A stretch of DNA of 64,000 bases, from the NCBI RefSeq assembly GCF_000255655.1, contig NZ_JH636434.1, forward strand, positions 2,673,625-2,737,624, in the 5' to 3' direction. Shown piece by piece: positions 1 to 9,657 of the stretch. Numbering within the stretch: the first letter of the stretch is position 1; each line of letters starts with the position of its first letter. Below the pieces are notes generated by a model. It saw only the letters and a list, made by a program, of their open reading frames with translations. It made no database searches and was not told where the DNA came from. This stretch comes from Schlesneria paludicola DSM 18645 (GTDB lineage: Bacteria > Planctomycetota > Planctomycetia > Planctomycetales > Planctomycetaceae). Made by a program: the position numbers and the translations under genes.

Positions 1-919
1 GTTTGCCGGCCGGGGGCTGGAAGACCGGATAGTGTCGGGATTTCAAATCGAGATCGATATCGACGCGATTCGCGATTTCCTGCGAACGCTGCACGGCGTC
101 TTCAAAACCGGGAAACGCGTCATACATCTCTTCCGGACTACGGACGAACAACTGGTCCGTATCCATCTTCATCCGGTTGATGTCAGACCGTTCGACCTTC
201 GTATTCACACACAGCAGCACGTCGTGCATCGCCGCGTCGGACTGATTCAAATAGTGCGCGTCGTTGGTCGCGACCAGTGGCAAACCCATGCGGTTCGCCA
301 GGTCGACCGTCATATCCATGCACTGCTTTTGAATGTCGAATCCGGCGTTCTGGATTTCCATGTACAGCCGGTCGCCGAACACTTTGGAATACCAGGCGGT
401 CAGCTTTTCGGCTTCCTGATCACGTCCTCCGAGCAACAACTGAGACAACTCGCCCGCGGCACAACCCGACAGCAGGATCAATCCCTCGTTGTGCGCTTCG
501 AGCAATTCCTTGTCGATTCGCGGACGATGGTAGAACCCTTCGAGATACGCCGCGGACGACAATTTCACCAGGTTCTGAAATCCAACGCGATTCATCGCCA
601 GCAGCGTCAGGTGATAGCAGGCATCTTTCACCCGCGACGCACCGGATTTATCGAATCGGGAACCGGGCGCGATGTACGCCTCAAGCCCGAGAACGGGATT
701 GATCGACGCGCCGCGGCATTCGTTGTAGAACTCGAGCGCCCCATACAGATTGCCGTGGTCGGTGATGGCGAGCGCATTCATGCCCGCGCCTTTCACCTTT
801 TTCACGACTTGATCGACGCGGTTCGCTCCATCCAGCAGGCTGTAATGCGTGTGACAGTGCAGGTGCACAAACGGGCGAGCAGCCCCCGACGACGCGGAAT
901 CCAGGGCAGCATCAGACAT
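1..919 (-). CDS. dnaE: DNA polymerase III alpha subunit, N-terminal part (cut by window edge)
   Basis: This is the catalytic subunit of the replicative DNA polymerase. The first 306 residues are visible and the frame runs off the left edge. Residues 15-30 read PFVHLHCHTHYSLLDG, the first PHP-domain motif, and about 30 residues later comes LAITDHGNLYGALEFYN, the second. The frame then continues through the PHP domain (LLSGCAAGEL, VATNDAHYL) and ends inside the region before the palm domain. The start is the ATG at 919; an in-frame ATG at 937 would add six residues. The gene is divergent from apgM. A long open frame on the opposite strand (about 32-1003) has no recognisable motif and is a shadow of dnaE. 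Identification is firm from the motifs; only the start is uncertain. Confidence 0.93.
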   Translation of the reverse strand, partial: MSDAALDSASSGAARPFVHLHCHTHYSLLDGANRVDQVVKKVKGAGMNALAITDHGNLYGALEFYNECRGASINPVLGLEAYIAPGSRFDKSGASRVKDACYHLTLLAMNRVGFQNLVKLSSAAYLEGFYHRPRIDKELLEAHNEGLILLSGCAAGELSQLLLGGRDQEAEKLTAWYSKVFGDRLYMEIQNAGFDIQKQCMDMTVDLANRMGLPLVATNDAHYLNQSDAAMHDVLLCVNTKVERSDINRMKMDTDQLFVRSPEEMYDAFPGFEDAVQRSQEIANRVDIDLDLKSRHYPVFQPPAGK

Positions 920-1316
920 CTCGGCATCCTTCCACATCGCGGCAATCGACAAGAGACGCTCGCGGGTCAGCGAGCCGGGCGTGATTGTATCGCGGCCAAC
1001 TGAACTCTCAATCAACGTTCCCGCGGTTCAGGTCGATCCCCAGCCGACGCGGTTCGCCCCGCTTGGCGTTAACCTCATGGCCGTCAGGCTTTCCCCCATC
1101 CGAAGAAATTCACGACCATATTCCACGTGTCGACTGATCGAAGATGACTGTTTTGTCAGCCAGCGGGAACCGTACGCCAGGGCCACTTCGACGACGTCAG
1201 TCACTTGCATGCATTCGCGGTCTGATCAACAATTCGTGTTCACCGATTCATCGATCGCATCCGTTGCGATCACTCGTCGAATCGACGTCCGTTTTTCTGA
1301 AAGTGAACGTTTTTTC
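920..1316. other. Divergent intergenic region between dnaE and apgM
   Basis: About 400 bases hold the promoters of both genes. I see no convincing -35/-10 pair and no RNA gene. The apgM frame stays open through this stretch back to 981, but that translation is arginine- and serine-rich and unlike the enzyme, so I treat it as noncoding. Confidence 0.5.
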
Positions 1317-2525
1317 ATGACCGATCCACACGATTTCACCCGAAAACTGCAAAAAGACAATGGATCAAAAATCGTCCTCGTCGTGGGAGACGGCTTGGGT
1401 GGCTTGCCGCTGGAACCGGGTGGGAAAACGGAACTGGAAACGGCCAAGACGCCGAACCTCGACGCACTCGCCCAGCGCGGAACGTTGGGACTCAGCACCC
1501 CCGTCCTGCCCGGGATTGCCCCCGGTAGCGGCCCGGGACACCTCGGACTGTTCGGCTACGACCCTGCGAAGTATCAGATCGGCCGCGGCGTGCTCGAAGC
1601 GTTGGGGATCGATTTCGAACTGGGTCCCAACGACGTGGCGATCCGCGGCAACTTCTGCACCATCGACGCGGCAGGCAACATCACCGACAGACGCGCCGGT
1701 CGCATCCCGACCGAAGTCGGCAGCAAACTGAGCGAGAAGCTGAATCAGATCAAGGTTCCGGGCGTCGAAGTGTTCGTGCGGGCTGGGGAAGGGTATCGCA
1801 CGGTACTGATCTTCCGCGGTGAAGGCCTGGGCGGCGATGTCGCCGATACCGATCCGCAAAAGACGGGCGTACCCGCACTGGAACCAACCGCCCGCTCCGC
1901 CGGAAGTGCGAAGACGGCTCAGGTTGCCAAAGAGTTTCTCCGACAGGCGAAAGAAGTCCTGAAGAACGATGCTCCGGCCAACTTCCTGACGCTCCGCGGT
2001 ATCGACAAGATGCCCGCGATCCCCGCGTTCAAAGACGTCTATGGCATGCGCGCCGGGGCGATCGCCGTTTATCCGATGTACCGCGGCCTGGCACGACTGG
2101 TCGGAATGGACATTCTGGACGCTGGACACACCATCGACGACCAGATGAATCGCCTCGAAGCGGCCTGGAATGACTACGACTTCTTCTTCATTCACTGGAA
2201 GTACACCGATTCGTCCGGCGAAGACGGTAACTTTGCACTCAAAGTCCAGCGCACAGAAGAATTGGACGCCGCGATCCCTCGCGTCACGAAGTTGAACCCC
2301 GACGTCATCGTCGTCACCGGTGATCACAGTACACCCAGCAAGATGAAGTCACATAGCTGGCACCCCGTTCCCGTCCTGCTGTCAGCAAACAATTGTCGCT
2401 TTGACGGTTCGACCAAGTTCGGCGAATCCCAATGTCTGCGTGGCGGACTTGGCCAGTTCGAAGCCAAGTACCTGATGCTGCAGGCGATGGCACACGCTGG
2501 CCGTCTGGAAAAGTTCGGCGCATAA
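1317..2525 (+). CDS. apgM: 2,3-bisphosphoglycerate-independent phosphoglycerate mutase, archaeal (ApgM) type
   Basis: The enzyme interconverts 3- and 2-phosphoglycerate in glycolysis and gluconeogenesis. The 402-residue protein belongs to the alkaline phosphatase superfamily. The N-terminus has VVGDGLGGLPLEPGGKTELE followed by AKTPNLDALAQRGTLG, the metal- and nucleophile-bearing region of ApgM. Near the C-terminus VTGDHSTPSKMKSHSWHPVP supplies the Asp-His and His ligands for the second metal site. Length fits the family (about 400). I chose the ATG at 1317 because homology starts a few residues later; the upstream in-frame extension to 981 looks noncoding. A rho-independent terminator follows directly at 2553. 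It is a single-gene unit as far as visible. Confidence 0.92.
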   Translation: MTDPHDFTRKLQKDNGSKIVLVVGDGLGGLPLEPGGKTELETAKTPNLDALAQRGTLGLSTPVLPGIAPGSGPGHLGLFGYDPAKYQIGRGVLEALGIDFELGPNDVAIRGNFCTIDAAGNITDRRAGRIPTEVGSKLSEKLNQIKVPGVEVFVRAGEGYRTVLIFRGEGLGGDVADTDPQKTGVPALEPTARSAGSAKTAQVAKEFLRQAKEVLKNDAPANFLTLRGIDKMPAIPAFKDVYGMRAGAIAVYPMYRGLARLVGMDILDAGHTIDDQMNRLEAAWNDYDFFFIHWKYTDSSGEDGNFALKVQRTEELDAAIPRVTKLNPDVIVVTGDHSTPSKMKSHSWHPVPVLLSANNCRFDGSTKFGESQCLRGGLGQFEAKYLMLQAMAHAGRLEKFGA

Positions 2526-2552
2526 ACGGTGTGAAACACCGATTCCCTCCAA

Positions 2553-2588
2553 GAAACCTCTCGATCCATCGGGAGGTTTTCTTTTTTT
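2553..2588 (+). terminator. Rho-independent terminator after apgM
   Basis: AAACCTC (2554-2560) pairs with GAGGTTT (2573-2579) around a 12-base loop and is followed by a T-rich tract to 2588. It lies 28 bases after the apgM stop codon. Confidence 0.85.
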
Positions 2589-3218
2589 GAGTCGTGAAGA
2601 TCGATCCCCGCTTTCTCACGACGTCAAGACGACGCCCGTTAATGGAACGCGTCCAACGGGATGGCGAACACCTCAAGGCCTTTCAATCGCGGCCCCCGCG
2701 AACCAATCTTCCAAACGATTGGAACATTGGACCAAATTGATCCTGACACAATCGATACGGATCGTAAGATCAATCGGTGTTCACTCCACGAGGAACATTC
2801 ACGAGCCGCGGCCCTCTTCAATGCAGACATCTGACCGCGGGATCTGTTGGAAACTCGGACTCCGTGGAAGTGGCACTTTGTCAGGAGCTTTCAAATGCCC
2901 ATGATCACCGCGAACAAAATCAATGTGGGATCAACCAGCGCGTGCCTCGCTCGCTCTGCCCCCACTGACGATCCGATCAGACTTAAAATGGAAATCAGGC
3001 ACTTCGACGAGCGATCCAAAGAAGGACCTCGGTCAAGGCGATCAAAGTGCTCAAGGCGATCAACACACAGGACATTGGATGAGCACACTTAAGTCTATGC
3101 CCAACACACCTTTCACAAACATAGCGATCATGAAGACCAAGATGATCAAAAAAAATTTTTGAGTGTTTTCGCTATTTGACAATCCGAAAAAAAAGCCACT
3201 TTGAACGCGGTTCCAGCG
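2589..3218. other. Long gene-poor spacer between apgM and aroA
   Basis: More than 600 bases without a recognisable gene. A 65-codon frame at 2895-3092 has a good Shine-Dalgarno (AGGAG eight bases before its ATG), but its translation resembles nothing I know and becomes Arg/Ser-rich, so I do not call it. A short direct repeat, TCAAGGCGATCAA, occurs around 3033 and 3052. There are A-rich tracts near 3149 and 3187. Confidence 0.4.
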
Positions 3219-3251
3219 CGAATTCCCCTTGATGCAGCAGGGTGGAATTCG
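3219..3251 (-). terminator. Hairpin downstream of aroA, probable terminator
   Basis: CGAATTCC (3219-3226) and GGAATTCG (3244-3251) form a perfect 8-bp stem, with further pairing of CCT and AGG inside. It lies 45 bases beyond the aroA stop on the minus strand. A run of eight T on that strand follows only about 25 bases later, so termination efficiency is uncertain. Confidence 0.5.
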
Positions 3252-3295
3252 TTCGTTTGTTCCTGATTGAGGGGCGACCTGTGCGGCAAGTTCGC

Positions 3296-4579
3296 TTAGC
3301 GAGAACTCGCACACAGACGGTCCAGGTCGTCAAAGTACTGGGGGTACGTCTTCGACGTGCATTCGGGATCGGCGATCTTCACGCCGGGAACGCGAAGTCC
3401 GATCAGTGAAAAACTCATCGCCATCCGGTGATCGTCGTAGGTCGCCACGGTACCACCATGCAGCGTGCCGGGATGGATTGTCATTCCATCCTCATGCTCT
3501 TCGACCTGCAGGCCAAGCCCGCGCAGTTCGTTGACGACAGCCGTCACACGATCGGTCTCTTTCAGGCGCATGTGAGCGACGTTACGGATCCGCGTGGGGC
3601 CGCTGGCAAACGGAGCCACGCACGCCAGCGTCTGTGCCGTGTCGCTGATCGCGTTCATATCGACATCAATTCCCTGCAGCGTTCCGCCCGTGACGGTCAC
3701 GCTGTCCGCGTTCCAATCGACGCGACAACCCATCTGTTCGAGGGCCTTAACAAAATGCACGTCGCCTTGCAGCGCCTTGGCATTCAAGCCGTTGACCGTG
3801 ACCTTGCCACCCGTGACCGCCGCCAGTCCAAAAAAGTAACTCGCTGCAGACGCGTCAGGTTCAATATCGTAGTGCGTCGCTCGATAGGTCTGAGGGGCAA
3901 TCTTGAAAGTGCCACGTTCGCTGCGATCCACCGTGACTCCAAAGTCCGACATGACTCCGATCGTCATATCGATGTACGGTTCAGAGACCATTTCCCCGGC
4001 CAGACGAATCGTGACGGGGCTGCTCGCACAGGGGGCGGCCATCAGCACGGCACTCAGAAACTGGCTCGAAACATTGGCATTAATCGTCGTCGTACCACCA
4101 GACAGCCCATTGCCGTTCAAAACGACGGGTGGGCAATCGTTGCCCAGTTCGCATTCCACGACGATCCCGAACTGTCGCAGCGAATCGATCAAATCGCCAA
4201 TCGGCCGTTCCCGCATTCGTCGATTACCGTCGAGCCGAAAACGCCCCTGCCCCAAGGCACAAAGTGCGGTCAGGAAGCGGATACTCGTCCCGCTATTTTC
4301 CAGCCAGAGATCGGCTGCAGACGCGGGGGGGCGGCCATGACAGCCGGTGATCAGAACGGTGCAGTCCGCCGTGGACTGATCAACGGCCAGACCGAGTTTT
4401 CGCAAACTGTCGATCATGACCTGCGTGTCTCGACTGTCGAGCACCCCGGTCAGCGTCGATTCTCCCTGAGCCAATCCCGCAACGACGAGCGCCCGATTGG
4501 TCAGACTTTTCGAACCAGGGGGCCGGATCGATCCGTTGACGGGTCGACTGACAGGTAGAATTTCGCGAAAAGCAGTCAT
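3296..4579 (-). CDS. aroA: 3-phosphoshikimate 1-carboxyvinyltransferase (EPSP synthase)
   Basis: The enzyme transfers enolpyruvate from PEP to shikimate 3-phosphate in the sixth step of the chorismate pathway, in the cytoplasm. The 427-residue protein shows the family landmarks in order: [19 protein letters not shown] near the N-terminus (phosphate-binding Lys and Ser), [34 protein letters not shown] (catalytic Glu and Asp-Arg) and [11 protein letters not shown]. Length is normal. I chose the ATG at 4579 because [16 protein letters not shown] leads straight into the conserved domain; an in-frame GTG at 4618 would add 13 residues. It is transcribed alone, and a palindromic repeat element lies upstream at 4838-4976. 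Confidence 0.95.
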   Translation of the reverse strand: MTAFREILPVSRPVNGSIRPPGSKSLTNRALVVAGLAQGESTLTGVLDSRDTQVMIDSLRKLGLAVDQSTADCTVLITGCHGRPPASAADLWLENSGTSIRFLTALCALGQGRFRLDGNRRMRERPIGDLIDSLRQFGIVVECELGNDCPPVVLNGNGLSGGTTTINANVSSQFLSAVLMAAPCASSPVTIRLAGEMVSEPYIDMTIGVMSDFGVTVDRSERGTFKIAPQTYRATHYDIEPDASAASYFFGLAAVTGGKVTVNGLNAKALQGDVHFVKALEQMGCRVDWNADSVTVTGGTLQGIDVDMNAISDTAQTLACVAPFASGPTRIRNVAHMRLKETDRVTAVVNELRGLGLQVEEHEDGMTIHPGTLHGGTVATYDDHRMAMSFSLIGLRVPGVKIADPECTSKTYPQYFDDLDRLCASSR

Positions 4580-4837
4580 TTCGTAGCCAGATCCAGCAAG
4601 TGAAAAGTTCACAATCACGCCGGTGCCGAGTTTAACAGTTGTTACGGACAGACCGTCGAGATCCGCACGGTATCGGTCACAGCCAGCAATTTCCAGATTG
4701 CTCGCACTTTTGATGCGGTTCGCAAGGGCTGGACATCCCCGATCGACCTGAAGTTCGGCATGAATCGGGCCTTCGACCGAAAAATGTTGAGCTACACTGA
4801 AAGCAGAGATGGAACGGCATTCACGTTTGAAACCGAT

Positions 4838-4976
4838 TGCAGACCGGGAACTGGCTCATTTTCCCGCAGTAAAGGGAAAGCCTACCGTAGCAGTCTGTTG
4901 AAGTAACGGGGACTGGCTCCGACCCGCTTAAGAAACGCCATGACATCGTCAATGCGAAGGAGCCTGTCCCCCTCTC
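4838..4976 (-). repeat. Dispersed palindromic repeat, copy B (both modules)
   Basis: The reverse complement matches the repeat at 34789-34945 over its length: CATTGACGATGTCATGGCG, then GGAGCCAGTCCCCGTTACTTC, then CAACAGACTGCTA, then a second module with GCGGGAAAATGAGCCAGT. Within this copy GGGGACTGGCTCC (4908-4920) pairs with GGAGCCTGTCCCC (4959-4971) with one mismatch, so the element can form a long stem-loop. It sits in the 464-base spacer between aroA and the zinc-ribbon gene; the rest of that spacer shows nothing I recognise. Confidence 0.75.
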
Positions 4977-5043
4977 TTCGGACTGTGAACGGTGACTCAC
5001 GTTTGAAAAAGCCGCTCCTGTTAGCGGCCGAGGCGAAGAAACC

Positions 5044-5535
5044 ATGAATTGTCTGAATTGCGGCGCTCCGATGGAGTTGGCCGAAAGTCGTACCGTCCTG
5101 ACATGCGACTATTGCCGTTCGACTCGACGCTTGAACGCCCCCAGCGATGACCTGGACCGCGTCGTGTCACTCGACACACCCAGCGGAATCGACTGTCCGC
5201 GTTGCGACGTTGAATTGGTCGACGCGGCCATTGATGGCCGAAGCGTGAATCATTGCCCGGACTGCCGTGGCATCCTGATCGACGCCCCGGTCTTTGCCCA
5301 GGTTTCCTGGAGCCGCCGGGTCGCCTATCGCGGCCCCGAGATCGTCCCGCAACTCATCGATCCAGAAGCCTTGAAGCAGGTCATCGATTGCCCGAAGTGC
5401 GATCAGCAGATGGAAGTCCACCCCCACTACGGCCCCGGCCGCGCCGTCATTGATTCCTGCCACCGCTGCCATCTCGTCTGGTTGGACACGCTCGAACTGA
5501 CCAACATCGAACGCACACCCGGCCGACGCCAGTAG
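5044..5535 (+). CDS. Zinc-ribbon protein with TFIIB-like C-x2-C motifs, function unknown
   Basis: A 163-residue soluble protein with three zinc-ribbon pairs: CLNCGAPM with CDYCRSTRR (residues 3-28), CPRCDVEL with CPDCRGILID (about 57-82) and CPKCDQQM with CHRCHLVWLD (about 118-148). The ribbon followed by G-hydrophobic-D/W-LD is the pattern of the zf-TFIIB family. Such proteins bind zinc; their role is not established and I do not assign one. The start ATG follows a purine-rich GGCGAAGAAACC. A weak hairpin with GTTAGCGGCC lies just upstream. It stands alone between aroA (divergent) and the GspF-like gene. Confidence 0.75.
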   Translation: MNCLNCGAPMELAESRTVLTCDYCRSTRRLNAPSDDLDRVVSLDTPSGIDCPRCDVELVDAAIDGRSVNHCPDCRGILIDAPVFAQVSWSRRVAYRGPEIVPQLIDPEALKQVIDCPKCDQQMEVHPHYGPGRAVIDSCHRCHLVWLDTLELTNIERTPGRRQ

Positions 5536-5717
5536 ACGGTTTTCAGGGTGCATGTCCCCAGAATATTCTTGCAGATTCACCCAACGACTTCATTCAGTCG
5601 GTCCCAATCATCGTCCGACCACAAGCTGACATGGCGGCGTAGCACGACATTCCGTCTTCATGGTATGCTCGCCGCGACCACTTTGAACACTTGCCAGTCG
5701 ATCGGAATGGACGATTC

Positions 5718-6761
5718 ATGAATCTGTCGGGATCGCGGCCTTCGCCGACGTTGGATGAATTGATTGCACTCAACTACGAGATTGCCGCACTCGTCAGGGC
5801 CGGCGTGCCTTTAGAGATTGGGCTGAGAAGTTCTTCCGATACCGACAGCCGGTTGACGCGCCTGTCGGGGCGGCTGTCTCAGCGGTTGACGGATGGCATG
5901 GGGTTGTCGGATGCCGTCGCACAAGAAGGACCGGCCGTCTCGCCCATCTACACGGCCGTGATCGAGGCAGGACTCGCATCCGGGCGACTGCCTGAAGCTC
6001 TGGAATCGCTCGCAGAGTCGGGCCAGATGATTCAGGAAACACGTCGCGCCGTGATCACCGCATCCATCTACCCTCTGATTTGCCTGTGTGTCGTGTACGG
6101 GTTGTTCTGTGGATTCATCACCTGGATGATCCCCATGCTGCTGAAGAGCGGCGACTTGATACCGGCGCGGGGTGTTCTCCGTCTGCTGCAACCGCTGTAC
6201 GAACATCAGCGGTATTTTACGATGGTGATTCCATGCACCGTATTTGCCCTGGTGGTAATCATCGTCTTGTTAAGGAACGGACTGACGCGCGGATTGTGGA
6301 ACTGGTTGCTCTCCTGCCGTTGGATCGTGGGACGAAGCCTGACCTGGGCCCAATTTACGGAACTTTTGGCGCTGCAGATCGAGCACCAAACGGCACTGCC
6401 ACGTGCATTCGTGCTGGCAGCCGACTCGGTCGATGACGCACGCTGGCAACGCGAAGCCCGCCAAGTCAGTGAACAGCTTACAAACGGCGTACCACTGAAA
6501 CAGGCACTCGACGCCGCGACATCATTGCCGCCGTTGATTCGCTGGATGCTCGCAACTGGCGAAAAACAGGGCAGCTTTGCCCAGACACTGCGATCACTCG
6601 GCGAGACTTATCGTCGGCGTTCCCTGCGGCGAGCTGCAATCGTGAAAGTGTGGCTTCCCGTGCTGATCACAATCTGCTTCACTGGAACCATCGGACTGGC
6701 TTACGGATTGGCGTTTGTCATTCCGCTTCGTGAGCTTTATGAGGGGTTGGCGCAGGAATGA
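5718..6761 (+). CDS. GspF/PilC-like inner-membrane protein of type II secretion or type IV pili
   Basis: A 347-residue membrane protein with two type II secretion F domains. The first covers residues about 20-140 (LVRAGVPLEIGL, LSDAVAQEGP, YTAVIEAGLASGRLPEALESLA). The second covers about 210-335 (FTELLALQIEHQTALPRAFVLAA, MLATGEKQGSFAQTLRSLGETY). Hydrophobic segments lie at about 118-150, 165-195 and 310-340. These proteins form the inner-membrane platform that pilin or pseudopilin subunits pass. The ATG at 5718 was chosen over a TTG at 5691 because a purine-rich GGAATGG precedes it. Its TGA overlaps the next gene's ATG by four bases, so it is translationally coupled to the threonine synthase gene, a functionally odd partner. 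Confidence 0.8.
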   Translation: MNLSGSRPSPTLDELIALNYEIAALVRAGVPLEIGLRSSSDTDSRLTRLSGRLSQRLTDGMGLSDAVAQEGPAVSPIYTAVIEAGLASGRLPEALESLAESGQMIQETRRAVITASIYPLICLCVVYGLFCGFITWMIPMLLKSGDLIPARGVLRLLQPLYEHQRYFTMVIPCTVFALVVIIVLLRNGLTRGLWNWLLSCRWIVGRSLTWAQFTELLALQIEHQTALPRAFVLAADSVDDARWQREARQVSEQLTNGVPLKQALDAATSLPPLIRWMLATGEKQGSFAQTLRSLGETYRRRSLRRAAIVKVWLPVLITICFTGTIGLAYGLAFVIPLRELYEGLAQE

Positions 6762-7855
6762 ACCAGGGATTGTGGCGGTTTGCGAAATGGATTGACCCGA
6801 TTCCCGAATCGGCACGTGTCTCGCTCGGCGAAGGTGGAACACCTCTTGTTCGCTCGCGCCGAATCGGCCCCAGCGTCGGGCTGAAGAACCTTTACTTCAA
6901 ACTTGAGTTCACCAATCCCACCGGGTCGTACAAAGATCGATTTGCCTGTGCGGCGATCTCGGACATGGTCGCTAACGGCAAAACCGAATGCATCGCAACC
7001 TCCAGCGGCAACACCGGCGCGGCACTCGCCGCGTACTGTGCGGTCGCAGGTATCACATGCGAAATCGCAATCGTCGAGAAAGCCCCTGAAGGCAAGTTGC
7101 GACAGATGCTGGCGTACGGAGCCAAGCTCTATCGGGTTCGCGGATTCGGGGTCGACAGCCGCACGTCCGATCGCGTCATCGAATGCCTCAAACTGCTCAG
7201 CGGTCGGCCGCAGGCGCAGATGCAGATCAGCGCATTCGCCTATAGCCCGATCGGGATGAGCGGTGTGTACAGTATTTCACACGAACTGGTGGAACAGATC
7301 ACCGATCCGATCGATCACGTGTTCTGCATGGCGGGCGGTGGCGGGTTCGTCTTGGCGATCGCACGCGGGTTTGAGCAACTGCTTTCAACGGGACAGATCT
7401 CTCGACGCCCTAAAGTGGAATGTGTCCAGCCGGCCGGAAACAACACCATCGCCGGACCGCTGAAATCGGGACTGAACGTTTGCCAGACAGTCGAATGCAC
7501 CACCCGAATTAGTGGCCTTCAGGTCCCGCAAATCATCGACGGAAACGAGGTCATTGCCGCATGTCGGTTGGGCGGTGGCACCGGACATGTGGTTTCCGAT
7601 GAATCGATCTTCGAAGCCCAGTCTCGCCTGGCACTGGAAGAGGGACTCTTTTCCGAACCCGCGGGCTCGACCGCCGTGGCCGGCGTCTTGCAGGCGGCAC
7701 GTCAGGGATTAATTGATCCCCACGCGAACATTGTGTGTGTCATCAGCGGTTCCGGATTCAAAGATCCCAGTTCACTGGAAGCGATGACGCGACACGCCAG
7801 TTGTCCCACAATCGAACTGGCGGAACTGGAACAACGCGTCGCGGATCACAAGTAA
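6758..7855 (+). CDS. thrC: Threonine synthase-like PLP enzyme
   Basis: This fold-type II PLP enzyme probably converts O-phosphohomoserine to threonine. The 365-residue protein has LGEGGTPLVRSRRIG (residues 23-38), NPTGSYKDRFA with the PLP lysine (about 55-65), ATSSGNTGAALAAYCAVAG (about 82-100, cofactor phosphate and substrate contacts), a central MAGGGGFVLAIARGF glycine loop, and a C-terminal SGSGFKDPSSLE. Length fits the shorter threonine synthases. The start overlaps the stop of the GspF-like gene (ATGA). The related cysteate, tryptophan-beta-like and diaminopropionate enzymes share the fold, so substrate is inferred from overall similarity. Confidence 0.8.
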   Translation: MNQGLWRFAKWIDPIPESARVSLGEGGTPLVRSRRIGPSVGLKNLYFKLEFTNPTGSYKDRFACAAISDMVANGKTECIATSSGNTGAALAAYCAVAGITCEIAIVEKAPEGKLRQMLAYGAKLYRVRGFGVDSRTSDRVIECLKLLSGRPQAQMQISAFAYSPIGMSGVYSISHELVEQITDPIDHVFCMAGGGGFVLAIARGFEQLLSTGQISRRPKVECVQPAGNNTIAGPLKSGLNVCQTVECTTRISGLQVPQIIDGNEVIAACRLGGGTGHVVSDESIFEAQSRLALEEGLFSEPAGSTAVAGVLQAARQGLIDPHANIVCVISGSGFKDPSSLEAMTRHASCPTIELAELEQRVADHK

Positions 7856-8077
7856 GCCCCGCCGAATCGGACGATCCCCTGCGAATTCGCGGCGTCCATG
7901 TTATGATTCTCGTAGCGTTCGTTTGCCGCTTGTGGAAATCACGGAAACTGGTCTGCCAGATCCTTTGATTGCGATGGCGGGCTCCGCACTGCGGAACCTG
8001 TCGCTACGATTTTCATCCGCGGCGAAATGTTCGTTGTGAATCCGTCAGTTTCGAGTTGCCCTGGAATTACGTCCAGT

Positions 8078-9466
8078 ATGTCTGATACCACCGCTTCGGC
8101 TGTCCCACCATCCAATCCGTCGTCGACCGATCTGCTCCCTCGTGTGGGTAGTGGAATCAACTACGAGCGATTTCTCGACTGCGTCCATTGCGGGCTCTGT
8201 ACGGCCTCGTGCCCAACCTACTTGGAAACGGGTAACGAGAACGACAGTCCACGTGGACGCATTTACCTGATGCGCGCCGTGACGGACGGACGGCTTGAGC
8301 TGACGCACAACGTGAAAGAGCATCTCGATCTGTGTCTTGATTGCCGCAGTTGCGAGACCGCTTGTCCGTCGGGCGTTCAGTACGGCCGCTTGATTGAGCC
8401 GTTCCGGGTCGAAATGCAGCAGCGGGCCGCCAAACTTTCGAAGTCGGGCGGGTCGTACGACTGGTTCCAGCAATGGATCCTGTATGGCCTGTTCCCCTAT
8501 CCTGGCCGTCTGCGCTGGGCACTGGCCCCCGCGAAGATCATGCAGGTTCTGAAGCTGGACAAGCTGGCGGAACGGATCGGGTTGACGAAACTCTTGCCGG
8601 AACGGCTGCAGCGGATGCAACGCCTGTTGCCACCGCTCAAACGTCGCGAACGGCGACTGCCAGAATTCCTCCCGGCAATCGGCCCACGACGTGCGCGTGT
8701 CGCGCTATTCACGGGGTGCGTTGCCGAAGCGATGTTCCATCACGTGAACTGGGCAACGGCCCGTGTATTACAGGCCAACGGCTGCGACGTGGTGATTCCA
8801 CGGACGCAGGCCTGTTGCGGAGCAATCCACTACCACAGTGGTGCCGGTCAACCCGCACTCGATCTGGCACGACAGAATGCCAACGCCTTCGGTGCCGAGG
8901 ATCTCGATGCCGTGATCGTCAATGTCGCGGGCTGCGGATCGATGCTCAAGGACTATGGGCACCTCGCCGACGAAGTTCCCTCGAACGATCCGCACACGGT
9001 TCCGCTGCTCGAAAAATTTGCCGGAAAGATCAAAGACATCTCGGAGTTTCTGGCGGCACTCGGCCCGATCGCCCCGAAAGGCGAAGTCCGAATGAAGGCG
9101 ACGTATCACGACGCTTGCCATTTGTGCCACGCTCAGAAGATTCGCGAACAACCCCGCGATCTGTTGGCACTCGTTCCCGGCCTGGAACTTGTGCCGCTGG
9201 CCGAATCAGAAATCTGCTGCGGGGCGGCGGGCAGCTATAACTTGACCGAAGGTGAGATGGCCGACCGTCTGGCCGACCGGAAGCTCAAAAATATTCTCGC
9301 GACAGGGGCTGAAACGGTCATTATGGGCAACGCCGGATGCTCGCTCCAGATTCAGGCCGCGCTGCGAAAAGCTGAAAGCCTGATTTGGGTTGCGCACCCC
9401 ATGGAAATCCTCGATTTGAGCTATTCCGGGCAAGACTGGCATGCTCAAGCGCCAGTGAAAAGCTGA
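8078..9466 (+). CDS. glcF: Iron-sulfur subunit of glycolate/lactate oxidase type (GlcF-like)
   Basis: The protein probably carries electrons from a flavin-dependent glycolate or lactate dehydrogenase partner at the inner membrane. The 462-residue protein has two ferredoxin-type clusters, CVHCGLCTASCP (about residues 36-47) and CLDCRSCETACP (about 91-102), each binding a 4Fe-4S centre. Two CCG domains follow: TGCVAEAMFHHVNW with ACCGAIHYHSG, and YHDACHLCHAQ with EICCGAAGSYN. That order is typical of GlcF. I chose the ATG at 8078 because the residues from an upstream ATG-frame start at 8027 are not family-like, but neither is certain. The flavin subunit glcD is not nearby. Confidence 0.85.
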   Translation: MSDTTASAVPPSNPSSTDLLPRVGSGINYERFLDCVHCGLCTASCPTYLETGNENDSPRGRIYLMRAVTDGRLELTHNVKEHLDLCLDCRSCETACPSGVQYGRLIEPFRVEMQQRAAKLSKSGGSYDWFQQWILYGLFPYPGRLRWALAPAKIMQVLKLDKLAERIGLTKLLPERLQRMQRLLPPLKRRERRLPEFLPAIGPRRARVALFTGCVAEAMFHHVNWATARVLQANGCDVVIPRTQACCGAIHYHSGAGQPALDLARQNANAFGAEDLDAVIVNVAGCGSMLKDYGHLADEVPSNDPHTVPLLEKFAGKIKDISEFLAALGPIAPKGEVRMKATYHDACHLCHAQKIREQPRDLLALVPGLELVPLAESEICCGAAGSYNLTEGEMADRLADRKLKNILATGAETVIMGNAGCSLQIQAALRKAESLIWVAHPMEILDLSYSGQDWHAQAPVKS

Positions 9467-9657
9467 CGAGTATATTGGCGTTTGCTTGAATGCTGGGTGG
9501 TCTTGGCAGTTTAGCGAACCTGACTGCGACAATACCGCGTAAAGCGATTGTAAGCGGAGTGCCGTTCGTTCCTGGCCGATGAATTCCGAAGTCAATTGTG
9601 CGTGAAGCCATTCGTGGTTTCCGAAACGGAATTCGGATCAGGAAGTGAGCCCTCAAA

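Noticed and set aside
32..1003. Long plus-strand open frame opposite dnaE
   Set aside because: It has no motif and mirrors the codon bias of dnaE on the other strand, whose PHP motifs are clear.
2895..3092. 65-codon open frame with good ribosome site
   Set aside because: No similarity to known proteins, and low-complexity Arg/Ser composition in the second half.
3428..4558. Long plus-strand open frame opposite aroA
   Set aside because: Arg/His-rich shadow; aroA motifs are intact on the minus strand.
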